Made by a program: the position numbers and the translations under genes | The notes under the pieces: model-generated | What the model was told of the DNA's origin: nothing | Database searches by the model: none | What the model saw: only the letters and a program-made list of their open reading frames with translations | Shown here: piece by piece, positions 28,371-39,300 of the stretch | How the letters are laid out: the number at the start of each line of letters is the position of its first letter | How positions within the stretch are numbered: the stretch's first letter is position 1 | Source of the DNA: Prorocentrum cordatum | Lineage: Eukaryota > Sar > Dinophyceae > Prorocentrales > Prorocentraceae | Direction of reading: 5' to 3' | DNA: 64,000 nt | NCBI GenBank assembly: GCA_963575745.1 | Contig: CAUYUJ010003887.1 | Span: 1-64,000, forward strand

Positions 28371-29779
28371 TCCCGAAGGCTTACACATTTCCTCCTATAC
28401 ACCCCCAGGAGGCCTCCAGGAGGCCTCCTGTATGCCCCTCAAGAAGCCCAAAATGCTCCCAAGAGGCTCAACGATCACCTCCAAGACGCCGCCCCAGGAG
28501 GCCTCGAAGATGAGTCGTAGAGGCCCCGCAAGAAGCCCACGCAATGCCTCCAAGCTGTTTCCAAACCACTTACGTTTGAACAATCGCGCTGGGACGAAAG
28601 CGTCCTTCTAACAGCGGGATCGTCCCGGATCGGCGGCACCGGCCGGAGGCCTCTACAATAATGCAGAAAGCGACCGCCGCCGAAGCCTTGCAGCCGAACT
28701 GACAAACACGGCGCCCCGAGCTAGCGCCAACGAGTCGGCGGCCCTAGCGCTGCAGATTCCTTCGAACAAGCAGCCACCGCAGAGGGGGCAAGGGCTCATC
28801 GGGCGAATCTTAGCTTGGAAACAATGAGAGTGCGTTGGGCAATGAGGAGGCCTTCGCGCATAAAGTAACGAATTCGAAAAGGGAGGGCCACGGAAGGGTT
28901 CGCAGGAGTCTCGCGGCGGAGACTCAGGATTTGGTTCGCTCCCTCTTGCAACTAGGGGGTCTCTGGGAGGTCAGCGGCCTTGGGGATGGCAGACACGATG
29001 GCGAAGTCAACCAGATGCTCAAGTAGCGCATGCTAGAGCCACGCCATTTCTCGCGGCGCAGCGCAGCGAGAGGATCAGCCCCCTCAGCCTCAAGCCACGC
29101 GAATCTTCCACCGCTCCCGAAGGCTTACAAATTACCTCCTACACACCCCCAGGAGGTCTCCAGGAGGCCTCCTGCATGCCCCCCAAGAAGCCCAAAAGGC
29201 CCCCAAGAGGCTCAACGATCACCTCCAAGACGCCCCCCCAGGAGGCCTCGAAGATGCGTCGTGGAGGCCCCGCAAGAAGCCCGCGCAATGCCTCCCAGCT
29301 GTTTCCAAACCACTTACGTTTGAAGAAATGCAGAAAGCGACCGCCGACGAAGCCCTGCAGCCGAACTGACAAACGCGGCGCCCCGAGCTAGCGCCAACGA
29401 GTCGGCGGCCCTAGCGTTGCAGATTCTTTCGAACAAGCAGCCAGCGCAGAAGGGGGCAAGGGTTCATCGGGCGAATCTTAGCTTGGAAACAATGAGAGTG
29501 CTTTGGGCAATGAGGAGGCCTTCGCGCATAAAGTAACGAATTCGAAAAGGGGGGGCCACGGAAGGGTTCGCAGGAGTCTCACGGCGGAGACTCAGGATTT
29601 GGTTCGCTCCCTCTTGCAACTAGGGGGTCTCTGGGAGGTCAGCGGCCTTGGGGATGGCGGACACGATGGCGAAGTTAACCAGATGCTCAAGTAGCGCATG
29701 CTAGAGCCACGCCATTTCTCGCGGCGCAGCGCAGCGAGAGGATCAGCCCCCTCAGCCTCAAGCCACGCGAATCTTCCAC
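28371..29779. repeat. Direct tandem duplication of about 0.7 kb
   Basis: Copy 1 is 28371-29112 and copy 2 is 29113-29779; both begin GCTCCCGAAGGCTTACA. They are highly similar along their length except for a roughly 77-bp extra segment in copy 1. The short ORFs within (for example 28835-29026 and 29503-29694) are duplicated with the DNA and are not convincing genes. Confidence 0.9.
28581..28660. mobile_element. About 77-bp insertion present in only one tandem copy
   Basis: Between TTTGAA and ATGCAGAAAG, copy 1 has about 80 bases where copy 2 has GAA. The 3' half (CGGCGGCACCGGCCG then AGGCCTCTACAATAA) resembles 46077-46112, so this may be a small mobile or conserved repeat. Confidence 0.5.
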
Positions 29780-30299
29780 GGAAGCCTTCGCAAGCATCCC
29801 ATTCATGTCAAGGCAACCCGAAACACACTGGCTTTGCAATCTCGCTCAAGGCCACGGGGGTCTGCCGGGAAGTTCGACGAGGAAGGGCGCTCCAAGATCT
29901 CGACAAAGGTTCCGCGTCCCACGGCAGGTGCAAATCGTTGCCGGGCTTGCCCCCGCCGTTTCTTCCGGTCCCGCTTCGCGCATCTGATCCCAAAGGCAAT
30001 CCAAGAACGCCCGGGCCCGCCAGGGCCGGCGTAGACTCCGAGGCATGCGCCGCGAGTATTGATGGGGAAATTGGGCGCCCGAACCCCAGCGCCACGGAAC
30101 GCGGCCCTTATCTCGCGCGGGGCGCCCGGCACAAAAGAGACCGAACAACGTTCCCCCCCGTTCAGAGCGAGCTCCGTCAGGGGCGCCGCCCGAGAGACGG
30201 GGCGCAGCAGGATCGGGGGAGATGCGGCCAAGTCGCTCGAAACAATGCATGGACCATCAGAAAATGCGAAAGGCCGCGCCAGCGGCGTGAGAAAATTTA
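29780..30299. other. Region without recognised features
   Basis: GC-rich frames on both strands; possibly the degraded 3' part of the minus-strand LINE that follows. Confidence 0.3.
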
Positions 30300-32430
30300 G
30301 TCGCGAAATGCAAGGTGGCTCGCAATGGCCCACGAGGCCACCGAGAGCGGGCGCCCGGGCTTGATTATCCCGGCGGGTTAGTGCCACTCAATACCCACGA
30401 GCAAGCCGAATATCATGGAATGTGTAAAAATACATGAGGTTGACGTACCGAACGAAGAACACATTGGGAATGCACCTGCGTTTTAGATGCGCGAAAATCC
30501 AGGAGCGGGCAACGCGGGGGAACGCAGCCGATAAGTCCAGGAGAAAAAAAGAACAGCCTGACAGGAGTCCAGGAAAACAACACGTCTTAGAAAGCGCGCT
30601 TCAATCTTCATAATGTCGCCAAGCACAGTGCGCCCATTGATCAAGCCCGCCCGATTGCCGCGCGCAGAGAAGCGCGCCTGCAGGCCGACGGAGATACCGA
30701 GCAAAGAGGAGCACATCTCACTGTCAGCGCTGCCGAGAAACAGCGGCATCGTTTCCCGGAGGGTTCTCTGCGCGAGCAGCGCCGCCTCATCCTCGCCATC
30801 CTCTGGCGAGAGGCGAGAAGACGGCGGCGCCGCGATTCAACTCGGCAGGCAAAGGGGCGTGCGACGCCATCGCGAAGTACGCATCGCACGACATCTCCAT
30901 ACGCTTCAGACTGCTCTTGGCCCGGCAAGGCAGGGGTCGAGACGGGGCCCGGCCGCGCAATCTCCCCTGCGCTTCAAACAAACCATGAGCTCGAAAACGG
31001 GGCGGACCACTCGATGCCAGGGGAGACTTTCATGACAGAGGGCACGAATCATGTCGGGGATATGATCCGGGACATCCGCGCCGGAAGCAGCCGCGCACAT
31101 ACGCCCCGACCGCCATCCTCGAGAAAGGCGGATTCGTGCCCGTCGCCATCCAGTACGCCAGCAATAGAAAAGCGCCTACTGTTCGGAAGCAGTGCCTTCC
31201 AAAGTTTGAGAAGTTGACCGCGCGCCCACCGTGAGGTTGATATTGAACACCTCTTTCGTGCCCACGGACCTCCAGCGCGAAAAATGCGCTCTTAAAGGAT
31301 ACGAGCATGTTCGTGCAATAGCGCGTAATCACGCGCGCGCTCGTCATTCAAGCTCAAGACATGCACACACACGCACACACACACCTTTCAATTCCATGAA
31401 GATTGCCCTTCGCGATAATGCGCATGCATTAAAACAAAGCGTTAATATACGAATGTCCGCTTGCGCGCAAAATCTGGAAATGCACGCCCTGAGCTCGTCG
31501 CCCACGTACTTCGCGCACACCTCAACCTCAGCCAACGCAACAAACGGGCCCCTGGAGAGGTCAATCCTATTTTCTTGACATCGCACGGCTCGACGACACC
31601 GATGCGCAAGTCGTAGCGATTGCCCGCGCAGGCCTGTGCGAAATGAACGGGACGGTCTCTCGCGTGCTCGTGAAAAGCCTTGGCGTGCTCGGCCCCGTCG
31701 AATATGATGGCAAAGGTCAACCGCAGGCTCTGACACTTAGAATGGCACTCCTCGCTATACTCACCTGGCATGGGGCGCCTGGTGATGCTGAAGTGTCTCT
31801 CGAAGACGACCTTCAACTGCTTCTTGGGGAACCCTCAGGCCAATAACTGGATCTGTCTGAACGGAAGGTGGGGTGAACAGCAAGCCGTACTGGAGGTGTG
31901 CCTGTGGAAGATGTGGCAGATGATGTCGTTGCTCCTTTGAGTTCCTGGTCCAGGTCAGCAAACTGAGCCCCGAGGGCTTGCAGTCGCGCTGCTTAAAAGT
32001 ACGCGGCAACAACCTCAAAAACGTCCTCCGTCTTTGCATCTCCACCGCATGAAAGTTCTTCCCGCTTTCTCGAATTCCTCCATTCTCGAAGCGTGTGCGG
32101 TGACGTGATTCTGTATGTCGACAATCGAGCTCGTGTTCTTGGCGTTGCCCTCCGAGAGTCGGTTTTCGAAGCTGGTGAGAATGTTGCCGGCATGCGAGAT
32201 GTTCAGGATGACTGGCGCCAGCATGTCCCGCGTGATGAGCCTCAACTGAGCGGCATCCAAAGTGCCGAAACAGAAGGCCGAAGAGAAGACGGAAAGTGCC
32301 GAAACAGAAGGCCTCCAATAGCAGCGCAGCTGACTGAGGCGGAAGAGTGCGGAGAAACTCCCAGTGAGCGTCCTTCGGCCCTCGCAACGGCTGCACACAA
32401 ATTCTATGCCCCAGCGAGCATTTATACGAA
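30300..32430 (-). pseudogene. Second decayed LINE: N-terminal domain and part of RT
   Basis: Minus-strand blocks in order: a helical segment LAPVILNISHAGNILTSF (about 32.2 kb); a compact N-terminal domain LRLTFAIIFDGAEHAKAF ... YDLRIGVVEPCDVKK (31.73-31.57 kb); KYVGDELRACISRF (about 31.47 kb); and an RT region with LFLGSADSEMCSSLL, GRTVLGDIMKIEARFL and SAALP-like remnants (30.75-30.49 kb). I recall the same N-terminal domain and the GR....D....A block from dinoflagellate LINE polyproteins. Nearly every block is in a different frame, and no endonuclease domain is seen between the N-terminal domain and the RT, so it looks truncated or internally deleted. Confidence 0.5.
31359..31385. repeat. 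CA dinucleotide tract
   Basis: About 26 bp of CA/CG alternation. Confidence 0.85.
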
Positions 32431-32443
32431 TTGAGCCATCAAG

Positions 32444-32488
32444 GCAACAGATGATGGTAATCATGATGGCCATGATGATACTGATGAT

Positions 32489-32555
<67 letters not shown>

Positions 32556-32789
32556 CGTATGATGATGATTATGGTGATGGCGATGATGGGGATGATGGTG
32601 ATGATGATGGTGGTGATGGTGATGACGATGATGAAGAAGATGATGATAATGATGCTGATGCTGATGCTGATGCCAATACTGGTGATGGTGGTGATGAGAA
32701 TGATGATGACGGTGATGATGATGATGCTGATGATGGTAGTTCATTCGATGATCATGATGATGACGATGTTCGTAATGGTGATGCTAGTA

Positions 32790-32843
<54 letters not shown>

Positions 32844-33255
32844 CTGATGATGGTGATGATGGTGGTGATGGTGATGGTGATTGTGATGGTGATGCTGGTG
32901 ATGATGGTGGCGATGATGGTGGTGATAAGAATGATGATGAAGATGCTGATGATGAGGATGATGGTGATGATGATGGTACTGATTGGTATTATACAACGAC
33001 GACGATGATGATGGTGATAGATGGCGTTGATGTTGATGACGTGAATGATTAATAATGATACTGATGGTTGTATGATGATGGTGACGATGATGATGATGAC
33101 GATGGTGATGATGTTGATGATGATAATGGTGGTGATGATGATAATGGTGACGGTGATGATGGTGATGATGGTGGTGATGGTGGTGATGGTGGTGACGGTG
33201 ATGGTGATGGTGATGTATGATGATGGTGACAATAATATGAACGGTGATGGTGGTT
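32444..33255. repeat. GAT array 3
   Basis: About 800 bp of GAT with GGT, GCT and AAT interruptions, purest at 32515-32555 and 32790-32845. Confidence 0.95.
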
Positions 33256-34614
33256 ATGAATATTATGCTGATCATACTAAATGTGCGACGAGAAGCGTCA
33301 GAGGAACCGGGCAATCAGATAATGGTGGTGATGATGATTAAGAGGGGTACTTCCCATGCCGCCTCGGGCCAGATCGGTCAGCATCGATGACCCTGATCTC
33401 CGACGATCCGAGTTGTTCGATGCCAGCGGCTTCCCTCTCGTTTCGGCCTCGGAGGGGGGGCGGCTATCGGGCCCCAGGACCGTGCAAAACAAATCTCGGG
33501 GGAAAAACTGTCCACAGGGAAGAGGTAAACATCATCCAGGACCCCTCGAGTAGTGAAAAAGCATGGCGGGAGAGGTCGTGTCATTCTCAGCATCAAGGGG
33601 CCCAGGCCACGGGGCTGCAAAAAAAAACAGCTCGGGGTGGACAACCCGTCCCGGGGAAGGGGCCCAGACTTCTGGTGGTTCACGTCATGAAAAAAGGTGA
33701 CGTCGGGGGGCTGGGATGAGAATTCCAACGATCCGATCTGACCAGTTAAGGCAGGTTTTGTCTTGCTTTGGCCTCCAGGGAGCCGTTCTCGGGTTCGGAC
33801 CCTGGAGCCAGCACGAGCAGGCCCAGGGCACACGACGTCGGATGTCTGGGAACCGGGAGGTCGGATCGGGTCGGAACGCGCGTAGGATCGGGCCGCATCG
33901 GCACGGGTCGGCCACGCCAGGAGCACTGGAATCGCATCGGATCGGACCTGCCGAAATCCCAGACGTCTGGCGATATGAATGTTTCAAGTCGCGCGGGTCG
34001 GGACCTTCCCTGGGGCCAGCTATTCGCCCACAGGACCAGTTCTTGATGGTACTGGGGCCCAGCTGGCTCCCGAAACTGAAATGGGGGAACTCCGCCTGGA
34101 TGAGAAAACAGATCGTCGGAAACATGGAATCGGATCGGACCAGCCGCCCCTGTTCAGGTACAGAAAATGGGCACAATGCCCAACAGTCAACGTTGTCCAA
34201 AACCGACAGCGGCCGCTGTTGGGCGGGCGACCTGCGGCCTCGAATGGACAACGCCCTCGGCGACCCCGATAGAGAGCCTGACTCAAAACGGACAGGAACT
34301 GCTGTCGGTAGTTGTCCCCATCCTCTCCGCACCTGTCTCGATCGTGCCGAGCCTGGGGTGGACCCCAGGGCGGGGCCCGATGTTGGGCCACGGAGGCCGA
34401 CATCGAGGAACACCGCCCGCATTGAGAGCACCGTGTCCGGAGGAACCTCGGCTCCGATCGGACACCGAGCACGACCCTGGGCCCCAGCACCAGCGCCAGC
34501 CCCGCCGACGCCCGAGCTGATGGGCCTGCTCCCCACCACCACCACCACAAGTTGGAGGGGGAGTGGATCCTCCTCCTCCTCCTCGCACGTAGCTCGGAAT
34601 GAGTTCGTAGTCGC
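33256..34614. other. Region without recognised features
   Basis: Frames on both strands (for example 33716-34618 + and 34548-33685 -) are open because of base composition. GATCGG-type short motifs recur near 33860-33950. No gene is called. Confidence 0.4.
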
Positions 34615-34842
34615 TTAGCTCGCTCGATCGTCCAATTGCTGCAGTAGCTGCGCTCTGGCAGCAAGGGCATGCTGTGCAATCAACGTTGGATCAACATTGG
34701 CCTGACTCCGAGTCGAGTTATATAAGTAGAAACTCAAAATCAGGCGCTGCACAGCGAGCAATCGTTGCTCTCCAGTCATATCTTTGGCGATCCCCAGCCT
34801 ACGATCAAGTAAGACCTCGGACGGAGTCGACGGTACCCAATG
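34615..34842 (-). CDS. Candidate C-terminal exon, unrecognised
   Basis: The minus-strand frame VPSTPSEVLLDRRLGIAKD ... EQRLLAVQRLILSFYLYN ... QHALAARAQLLQQLDD ends in a stop at 34615. It is amphipathic, helix-rich and protein-like, in DNA of normal composition. Its 5' side abuts a TCC array, so an acceptor within or beyond the array would be needed. Function unknown. Confidence 0.3.
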   Translation of the reverse strand, partial: HWVPSTPSEVLLDRRLGIAKDMTGEQRLLAVQRLILSFYLYNSTRSQANVDPTLIAQHALAARAQLLQQLDDRAS

Positions 34843-34847
34843 GTTGA

Positions 34848-34935
34848 TCCTCCTCCTCCTCCTCCTCCTCCTCCTCCTCATCCTCCTCTTCGTCCTCCTC
34901 CTCCTCCTCCTCCTCCTCCTCCTCCTCCTCCTCCT
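34848..34935. repeat. TCC trinucleotide array
   Basis: About 88 bp of TCC with TCA and TCG variants. Confidence 0.95.
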
Positions 34936-35290
34936 CGGGGCCGCGGGCCGCGAGCCGCGGAGCCGCGAAGCTCCGAGCCGCGAAGCCGCGAAGCCGCGGG
35001 GCCCCGAGGCCCCGAGGCCGCGAGGCCCCGAGGCCGCGGGCCCCGAGCCCGCCTCGGGTGCACCCGCGTCAGGGCGGCCATCGGCGGCGCCCCCGCCGGC
35101 CGCCCGCGGCCCGCGCGGGCGCCGCTCGGGGCGCGCCGCCGCAGGGGGGGGGGGCCCACGGCCGCCGCCGCGCCCTCGGCCGCTGCGGCGGGCGCGGGGC
35201 GCGCCGAGGGGCGGCGGCGCCGGGCCGCGGCCTCCGGGCCGCGGGCTGCAGCGACCAGCGCGGGTGGAAGTCGAGATCTCCGACTCGGAC
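34936..35290. repeat. GC-rich minisatellite and GC-rich segment
   Basis: 34936-35060 is made of GCCGCGAAG and GAGGCCCC units with local palindromes. 35061-35290 is non-repetitive and extremely GC-rich, with uninformative open frames. Confidence 0.6.
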
Positions 35291-35328
35291 GTCGCTCGAT
35301 ACAGTCAGAACGTGCACGCGTATTAAGG

Positions 35329-35420
35329 TTAGGTCGGGCATGTCATCCTACAGGCGGATTTTGAGCGAAACATAAAAAATAGTCGAAACATACTCAGAAA
35401 TACTTACAGAAAAAACGTTC
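35329..35420. mobile_element. MITE, copy 3, right end missing
   Basis: Starts TTAGGTCGGGCATGTCATCC and continues like copies 1 and 2 (CTACAGGCGGATTTTG). No matching right inverted repeat or repeated flank was found, so it is truncated. Confidence 0.65.
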
Positions 35421-35689
35421 ACAGAGGGGCCTCTTGAGAGCCCCAGATGGTTCATCGCCCCCACCTACCCCATTACGCAACGCCCGACCTACCACGTTGT
35501 CTCCACATCCGCCGCGTAAGCTCGTTCCTGGATCTCGGCCCCACCCCGGGGCGCGCCTGTACCTCGGTCAGACGCGAAAGGATCTGGGGGAGGAGGAGGA
35601 TGTGAAGACGAATCTGAGGAGCCCGGGCGCTCGAAATGGAGGGGCCAGGGGCCCGAGAGCTCCATACTCTGTCCCCCTGGCCAACTCTC

Positions 35690-35860
35690 TCCGCTTGAGC
35701 TTCCTTGGGTCCCCATTCTGAGGATCGGGATGGCATGCAATTTCCTTAAGCCTGAAAGCCGCCTGCATCGCAACGGCCCCACAGCTCCTGCAGAAGACGA
35801 CTGGCCGCCCCGGGGGGCAAGAGCTCACTCGGAGAGGAGACGGTGCAGGCGCGCCGGGCC
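35690..35860 (-). pseudogene. Fragment of a dinoflagellate retroelement zinc-ribbon-like tail
   Basis: The minus-strand frame reads RPVVFCRSCGAVAMQAAFRL ... IACHPDP ... DPRKLKRREL. A CR.CG ... C pattern of this kind occurs near the ends of dinoflagellate mobile-element proteins, as I recall. No other domain is attached. Confidence 0.3.
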
Positions 35861-36477
35861 CGTCGGCGGAGGCCGCTGACCGCGCGAGGGGGGGGGAGGC
35901 AGGCAGGAGGAGCGGGTTTGGTTTCGAAGCTCGTCGAGGGTTCGGCTTCGAGGCTGAAAGGTTTGGTCCGGTCGTCATCTGTTTAGCCTGCGGTGCGTGC
36001 AGCCTGGCTAGAGGCAGAAATATCGAGCTCGGCAAGGATGCCAAGGGGCATTCTGAGACTCCAGCACGCGTGCGAATGAAGAGGCTCAGATCTCTCGAGC
36101 CGTGGATCGACGCTGGAGGCCGATCCAAGAGATGAGCGCAAAACTTCAAATTTCATGTACCTGCGGTTGCTCTCATCTTGGAGCGATGGAAACGATCATG
36201 ATTCCACGACGCCGTCGCCACAGTCGTCGCTTGTCCGCCCGCGCGGCGACACGTCCGTCGCCCGCCATCGTTCGCTCGCCAGCTCGTCGCTCGTTTTCGC
36301 GTCGAGGCGAGGCGGCCCAAAGAGGCAGGAGGGGAGGTCGCGCCTGCTCTGGCAATGCGCCAGGCCGCGACAACAAAAAGCACAACAATGCACAAGGACG
36401 GTGTCAGACGGTGCCATGGGTGAGAACACAAATAAGAACAGCATGTGGGGCTGGGAGATGTGATAACATCATCTTAG
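35861..36477. other. Region without recognised features
   Basis: No convincing gene. Confidence 0.4.
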
Positions 36478-36510
36478 TCTGGTAAGTGGGCTTCGCCCAC
36501 TTAACCAGAT
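36478..36510. repeat. Stem-loop CTGGTAAGTGGGC-TTC-GCCCACTTAACCAG
   Basis: Thirteen to fourteen base pairs with a single bulged T and a 3-base loop. It could be a structured RNA end or a small inverted repeat. Confidence 0.7.
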
Positions 36511-37242
36511 CTCTGCCCCCCGTCCGCCGCTCACGACACTTGCAACCCACTTGTAAGCTAGGTCAGGCCAAATACGCAAGTTACTTCGATCCTGTGAACC
36601 CCCCCTGATCTTCTCAGCATCGGGGAACAAACAATGACATAAACAGAAACTCGGAGGTCCTCGCGGACTTCTCAGATCTGCGCTGGAACCCCTCGACCCT
36701 GGCGCGCGGAGTGCGCCAGGGAAGCGAGGCGCCGCCCGGGGGCCCCAGCGCGAATCCGAGTAATCCGCGCGGATATCCTACTTCTTTATGTTCATGTCAT
36801 TCCGTGCCCCCGCCAGGACTCCCCGCGGCCATGGGAGCACAGTGCGGCACCTTTCGAGGGCTGGCCCCGAAGTCTGCGGGGGGGGACAGCCGGGCTCCGC
36901 GCCTTGGGCCCCCCGGCGCCCCGAGCGCGGCCGCCGCGCGCCCTCAGGAGACGGCGCAGTGCAGGGAGGACCCAGTGCCGGGCAGCACCTGCCGCTCGCT
37001 CGGGGGCGGCCAACCCCGGGCGCCGAGTGCAGTGGGGCGCCGCCCCAGGCCCGAGGATAAACCCCGAGGTGCTCGTGCGGGCGAGGTGTCTGGCCATGCC
37101 CGCTTCGTTTCGGAGCTCGGGGCCCCCTCCCCCAGAGGCCAGGGCTGCGCGCAGGGGATGTGGGCAAGAGAACCTGGCCCTCAGGGGCTGGATGTGGAGC
37201 CAAGGCTGTTGGCGCCCCTTCCCGAGAAGCCCAAGCCGCAGT
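36511..37242. other. Region with weak GC-rich ORFs
   Basis: 36689-36745 resembles 50429-50493. Frames on both strands are open over 36711-37240 but no family is recognised. Confidence 0.35.
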
Positions 37243-37250
37243 GGCTATGG

Positions 37251-37451
37251 TTCAGCCGGGCCTGTCCTCCTACAGGGGGATTTTGGTTGAAATATAATAA
37301 CAACAAGAATGATGATAATAATAAGAAGGAAGAAGAAGAACAATAACAATAATAATAATAAAGGCTTTGAAATAATATTCAAAAATGGTCCCCTGACTAT
37401 TTTCCGACTATTCTCGAATATTCCCCCTGTAGTGGGACAGGCTCGACAGAA
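37251..37451. mobile_element. Small inverted-repeat transposon (MITE), copy 2
   Basis: Ends TTCAGCCGGGCCTGTCC and GGGACAGGCTCGACAGAA form about 26-bp inverted repeats related to copy 1. It is flanked by a perfect 8-bp duplication GGCTATGG at 37243-37250 and 37452-37459. The subterminal sequence (CCCCTGACTATTTTCCGACT) matches copy 1. The interior has an expanded AAT/AAC/AAG tract. Confidence 0.88.
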
Positions 37452-37674
37452 GGCTATGGGTATCGATGTCCTCCTTGGAGGCGCGCGTCCGACCCGAACA
37501 TCGGAGGTTGGGGGGTGAGATCGAAGTGGAACGGAGAGCCCCCCTACCGGGAAATCGATTTCGGTTTCGTGTTCGTGCGTGCCGTGCGTGCGGGCGAGGC
37601 AAAGCTGCGTGGGCGGGCGAGAAGAAAGTCTCCTGTGGCTGAGGCGCTTCCGGACCAAAAGTCTCCGTTCCGGC

Positions 37675-37740
37675 AACCGGTGTCCCGCCGGTGTCCCGCC
37701 AGTGTCCCGCCGGTGTCCCGCCAGTGTCCCGCCGGTGTCC
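37675..37740. repeat. CCGGTGTCCCG short tandem repeat
   Basis: Six copies of an 11-bp CC(G/A)GTGTCCCG unit directly before a GAT array. Confidence 0.85.
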
Positions 37741-37955
<215 letters not shown>

Positions 37956-38109
37956 ATGATGGTATGCTGTGCCGTCGTTGTATGCTGTGCCGTGCTGTAT
38001 GCTGTGCCGTCGTTGTCGCCGTCGGACCGCAGCCCATCGCGGTTCTGCTTTGGAGAGTTCGTTCGGATCTTCGGCCGGTGCCGCGCGCGTGGCCGGTGCC
38101 GCCCGCCGT

Positions 38110-38656
38110 CCGTCCGTCCGGCGGTAGCTCGCGGTGTCCCGCGGTGTCCCGTGGTGTCCCGTGCTGTCCCGTGGTACCCCGTTGAGTGAAATCGATAGTG
38201 AGATCGATACTGAGAACGGTGTGGTACCCCCAGGTGTCCCGTGGTGTCCCCAAAAGTGAGATCGATAGTGAGATCGATGAAGAGATCGACAGGTGTCCCG
38301 TGTTATCCCGTGGTGTCCCGTTGAGTGAGATCGATAGTGAGATCGATACTGAGATCGATGTGGTGCCCCGAGGTGTCCCGTGGTGTCCCGTGGTGTCCCC
38401 AAAAGTGAGATTGATAATGAGATCGATAGTGAGATCGACAAGTGTCCCGTGGTGTCCCGTTGAGTGAGATCGATAGTCAGATCGATACTGGCATCGATAC
38501 TGAGATCGATGTGGTGCCCCCGAGGTGTCCCGTGGTGTCCCGTGGTGTCCCGTTGAATGAGATTGATAGTAACATCGATCGTGAGATCGAAAATTGTCTC
38601 GTGGTGTACCGGGGTGTCCTGTTGAGTGAGATCGATCGTGAGATCGATTGAAACAA
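38110..38656. repeat. Composite tandem repeat of GTGAGATCGATA and GTCCCGTGGT units
   Basis: Four to five units of roughly 110-145 bp; each has two to four GTGAGATCGATA copies followed by several TGTCCCGTGG copies. The GTGTCCC motif links it to the repeat at 37675. Confidence 0.85.
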
Positions 38657-39300
38657 ATGTTGGTTCCCCCCCTCTCCCCCCCCACGACCTCCTTATCACC
38701 CGAAGGTTGGTCGTATAGGTACAGTATAACCATCTTGTGGTAGATCGTTTCCCGAGCGGTGTGGCCAGAAAGCGCCCGCCGCGACACATATACTGTAAGA
38801 TGTCTCGGTGCGCGCGTCGCCCCTGGGGGGGCGACGCAAATACAGCATAAGCATGTTGAGGTGACGCCGAATCGATCCTGCCAACGTGCTGGGCCAGCAG
38901 CGAGGGAGGCCGCCACGGCGCGTTCGGGACAACGGCGGGCCCCGCCCGGGCAGGGGGGCACGCTGCAGGGACAACCCGGGAGAGGAGAAGGGCGGCCGCG
39001 GAGGAGGAACGGACGGGGGTTTGGGGGGCAACGATAGGGGGGGGCCACAAAGGACGTGCGTGAAGGGGCCCTGGGACACACTAGTAACCCTGACCAGGCA
39101 TTAGGAACCCCCCCTGGATTATTCTTAGCACCCGTTTTCTTCAATATTCTGGGCGGGCAATTCTCGCAAAACGATAAACTTCGCACCCGCCGCAAACACA
39201 AAACAAAATCCATCGGTGGCCGCCCAAATAAGGCCAAGAGAGGGTGTCGCAACGAATGTCAAGGATCTAGCCCAGATCTCTGTGGACCCCTATCCCTGGT
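38657..39300. other. Region with one dispersed repeat segment
   Basis: 39026-39062 (GGGGCAACGATAGGGGGG ... CACAAAGGACGTGCG) resembles 46190-46230. Otherwise nothing recognised. Confidence 0.4.

Noticed and set aside
33716-34618. Plus-strand ORF of 300 codons and its minus-strand partner 33685-34548
   Set aside because: Both strands are open over the same interval, with no conserved motif and GATCGG-type composition. This does not reach a gene call.
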